A stretch of DNA of 7,251 nucleotides, from assembly GCA_937894825.1 (NCBI GenBank), contig CALCQT010000471.1, positions 1 to 7,251 on the forward strand, in the 5' to 3' direction. Of the stretch, positions 6,059 through 7,251 are shown in pieces. Both the position numbers and the translations under genes were made by a program. Under the pieces are notes generated by a model. The model searched no databases and was not told where the DNA came from. It was given only the letters and a program-made list of their open reading frames with translations. Source of the DNA: an uncultured Anaerolineaceae bacterium (lineage in GTDB: Bacteria; Chloroflexota; Anaerolineae; Anaerolineales; Anaerolineaceae). Positions within the stretch are counted from its first letter, which is position 1. Each line of letters opens with the position of its first letter.

Positions 6059-6755
6059 TCAGACCTCACGATTAAAACAGTAGCCCACGTTGTGGACGGT
6101 GAGGATGTACAACGGGCGATCCGGATCCGGCTCAATTTTTTTACGCAGTTTGCTGATGAAGGACATGAGATTGCCGTCGTCATAGGTGTATTCGGTGTTC
6201 CAGACCTCACGGTAGATTTGTTTTTTCGTGAAGACGCGCCCCGCATGTGAGGCCAGAAAGAACAGCAGATCAAATTCGCGCCCGCTCAGGGAAACCGCCT
6301 GGTCATCGCGCAATATATTGCGGCTATCCGGATCGATGGTCAGGTTTTTGAAAATAAGCATGCCGGATGGAGCAAATGGGTTGAAGGTGGTGTAACGGCG
6401 GATAAGCGATTCCATGCGGGCTGTCAACTCGTTAAGGCTGAAGGGTTTGGTCAGGTAATCATCCGCTCCCATCCGCAGACCGGTCACTTTGTCGGTTTCA
6501 TCACTTTTTGCGGTCAACATCAGGACCGGGACTGTGCAGAGCGCGCGGATTTCGCTCAATACCTGGAATCCGTCCATGCCTGGAAGCATGATGTCCAAAA
6601 TGATCAAACAATAGTCGTCCAGGCGCCCGGATAGTTTGGTCAGGCCGCTGCCCGTCCGCTGCAATGTCGGTTTCAAACCCTTCCTGTGAAGCGCACTTCC
6701 GGATCAGGGCGCATAATTCCGGATCGTCGTCGATGATAATGATGCGATTTGCCAT
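6059..6755 (-). pseudogene. OmpR-family response regulator, interrupted by a one-base frameshift
   Basis: A DNA-binding response regulator that should be phosphorylated by the adjacent kinase and control the transporter genes. The first 35 codons (MANRIIIIDDDPELC to IAADG) give receiver strand 1 with the acidic D9-D11 cluster. The rest continues only in the next frame: phosphoacceptor D54 in LIILDIMLPGMDG, T81 in LMLTAKSDE, K103 in YLTKPF, then a winged-helix domain from about 131 (SLSGREFDLLFFLASH, RVFTKKQIYREVW, SFISKLRKKIEPD, VGYCFN). Dropping one base of the GGG run at 6651-6653 joins the frames as IAADG-SGLTKL and yields 231 residues, the normal family length. Frame 1 alone ends after 84 residues; frame 2 alone could start only from a TTG at 6676 and would lack the acidic cluster. 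No convincing ribosome binding site precedes the ATG. The frameshift is a true mutation or a sequencing error; I see no programmed-frameshift signal. Confidence 0.88.
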
Positions 6756-6989
6756 CAGATTTTTTTCTGTAAATGAGTTTTTTTCATTCCTTCCATTTTT
6801 TTGAAAAGCTTGCGCATTTAATGATCTTCTGTATGTTTTTCAACGATCCCTTCGCCAGCAAACAATCTTTGCCTGGTGATCGCCGAATGCGGCCCATTGC
6901 GAATATCCCCCGTGGTTTTATTGTATCTTTTTCTTTCAGGTTCACGGTAATTTGACTTTTGGCATTTCGATCAAAATGATATGAAGATC
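6756..6989. other. Leader region of the two-component/ABC operon
   Basis: No supported gene, apart from a possible 10-codon leader frame on the minus strand (6755-6787). Near the operon start the region is rich in A on the coding strand. It contains a possible promoter (6816-6843) and a near copy of the activator half-site (6804-6813). The part from about 6850 to 6989 holds nothing I can assign. Confidence 0.5.
6816..6843 (-). promoter_or_regulatory. Possible promoter of the response regulator/kinase genes
   Basis: On the minus strand TTGAAA (6843-6838, 5/6 match to the -35 consensus) and TTAAAT (6821-6816, 4/6 match to -10) are 16 nt apart. Transcription would start near 6809, giving a leader of about 54 nt before the ATG at 6755. 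In such A/T-rich DNA chance matches are common. Confidence 0.3.
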
Positions 6990-7028
6990 AAAAGAAAAAC
7001 CGGAACCCATTTGATTCATTGGTTCCGG
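6990..7028 (-). terminator. Intrinsic terminator of the upstream membrane-protein gene
   Basis: CCGGAACC (7000-7007) and GGTTCCGG (7021-7028) form a perfect 8-bp stem with a 13-nt loop. On the minus strand it is followed by a T-rich tract (complement of 6990-6999, TTTTTC then TTT). It lies about 90 nt after the stop at 7117, so it ends that gene and separates it from the two-component operon. Confidence 0.72.
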
Positions 7029-7116
7029 CCTTTGATTATTTTGACAGGAGTTTCAATTCATACGGCATGTTCGCGCCGAACTTTGATCCGCTGGAAGGCA
7101 GCGAAGCGATCGTTTG

Positions 7117-7251
7117 TCAAAAAAGATAGTACAGTGCGTTCGGGACAGTCAGATGCAGCAGAACAAACAGCACGGTTACCAGCGCCATCCGTTTGTGCCA
7201 CTTAAAGAAGATGGCTTTTTTCCGGGTGGCAAACAGAACACCGAAGAGTGC
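7117..7251 (-). CDS. C-terminal end of a membrane protein, possibly haem-binding (5' end outside window)
   Basis: The minus strand is open from the window edge to a TGA at 7117-7119, giving 44 residues: ALFGVLFATRKKAIFFKWHK, then a hydrophobic helix RMALVTVLFVLLHLTVPNAL, then YYLF. The pattern of a basic loop, Trp-His, a helix, and a second His 14 residues later (H19 and H33 of the visible part) recalls the paired-His helices of cytochrome b or ferric-reductase-like membrane proteins. That is resemblance only, on one helix. Coding status is supported by the clean membrane-protein composition, the basic positive-inside loop, and the terminator shortly after the stop. No start is in the window. 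Confidence 0.6.
   Translation of the reverse strand, partial: ALFGVLFATRKKAIFFKWHKRMALVTVLFVLLHLTVPNALYYLF

Noticed and set aside
5654..6250. 198-codon plus-strand reading frame opposite the kinase and regulator genes
   Set aside because: It is antisense to two well-supported genes with all kinase motifs, has no ribosome binding site or recognisable domain, and is a mirror of their codon pattern.
6651..6676. Programmed ribosomal frameshift in the response regulator
   Set aside because: No slippery heptamer, rare-codon or stop-codon pause of the usual kind is present at the junction, and regulators of this family are not known to use one.
6981..7205. 74-codon plus-strand frame near the right end
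   Set aside because: It runs through the terminator at 6990-7028 and opposes the better supported membrane-protein end on the minus strand.

Overview
The window looks like a chromosomal piece of a bacterium with roughly balanced base composition. Shine-Dalgarno sites are clear, genes overlap tightly in operons, and intrinsic terminators end in T-runs. No ribosomal RNA or marker gene is present, so the lineage is inference only. The pgl plus variant RpiB-family pair and the exported protein with two Ig-like segments remind me of Anaerolineae-type Chloroflexota. The ABC transporter/two-component module is of a type best known from Firmicutes. I would not commit beyond that.

Layout. (1) Positions 1-789, plus strand: the last half of a 6-phosphogluconolactonase, overlapping by 4 nt an RpiB/LacA/LacB-family sugar-phosphate isomerase. 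This is the end of a pentose-phosphate-type operon, closed by a hairpin whose arms straddle the isomerase stop codon. (2) Positions 856-2202, minus strand: a 448-residue exported or membrane-anchored protein that I cannot assign to a function. It converges on the isomerase and shares the terminator. (3) Positions 2203-2593: a 391-nt gap with a tandem 14-nt repeat, a small hairpin and, at its far end, the terminator of the next operon. (4) Positions 2594-6755, minus strand, in transcription order: OmpR-type response regulator, histidine kinase, ABC ATPase, and two six-helix permeases. This matches the regulator-kinase plus LanFEG/BcrAB-type layout used for sensing and detoxifying cell-envelope-active peptides. 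No lanthipeptide or bacteriocin biosynthesis gene is visible, so it is more likely a resistance module than self-immunity of a producer. (5) Positions 6756-7251: a leader region with a possible promoter, a terminator, and the last 44 codons of a minus-strand membrane protein that runs off the window.

How it could work: the kinase has one N-terminal membrane helix and no extracellular domain. It would phosphorylate the regulator, which would switch on the transporter from an internal promoter between kinase and ATPase genes. That gap holds a perfect 10-nt direct repeat with an 11-nt period, directly upstream of a good -10 box, as expected for an OmpR-family activator.

The most notable oddity is that the response regulator gene is interrupted by a one-base frameshift at a GGG run near codon 35. 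Either the regulator is broken in this genome or the read/assembly has an extra base. Everything downstream is intact.
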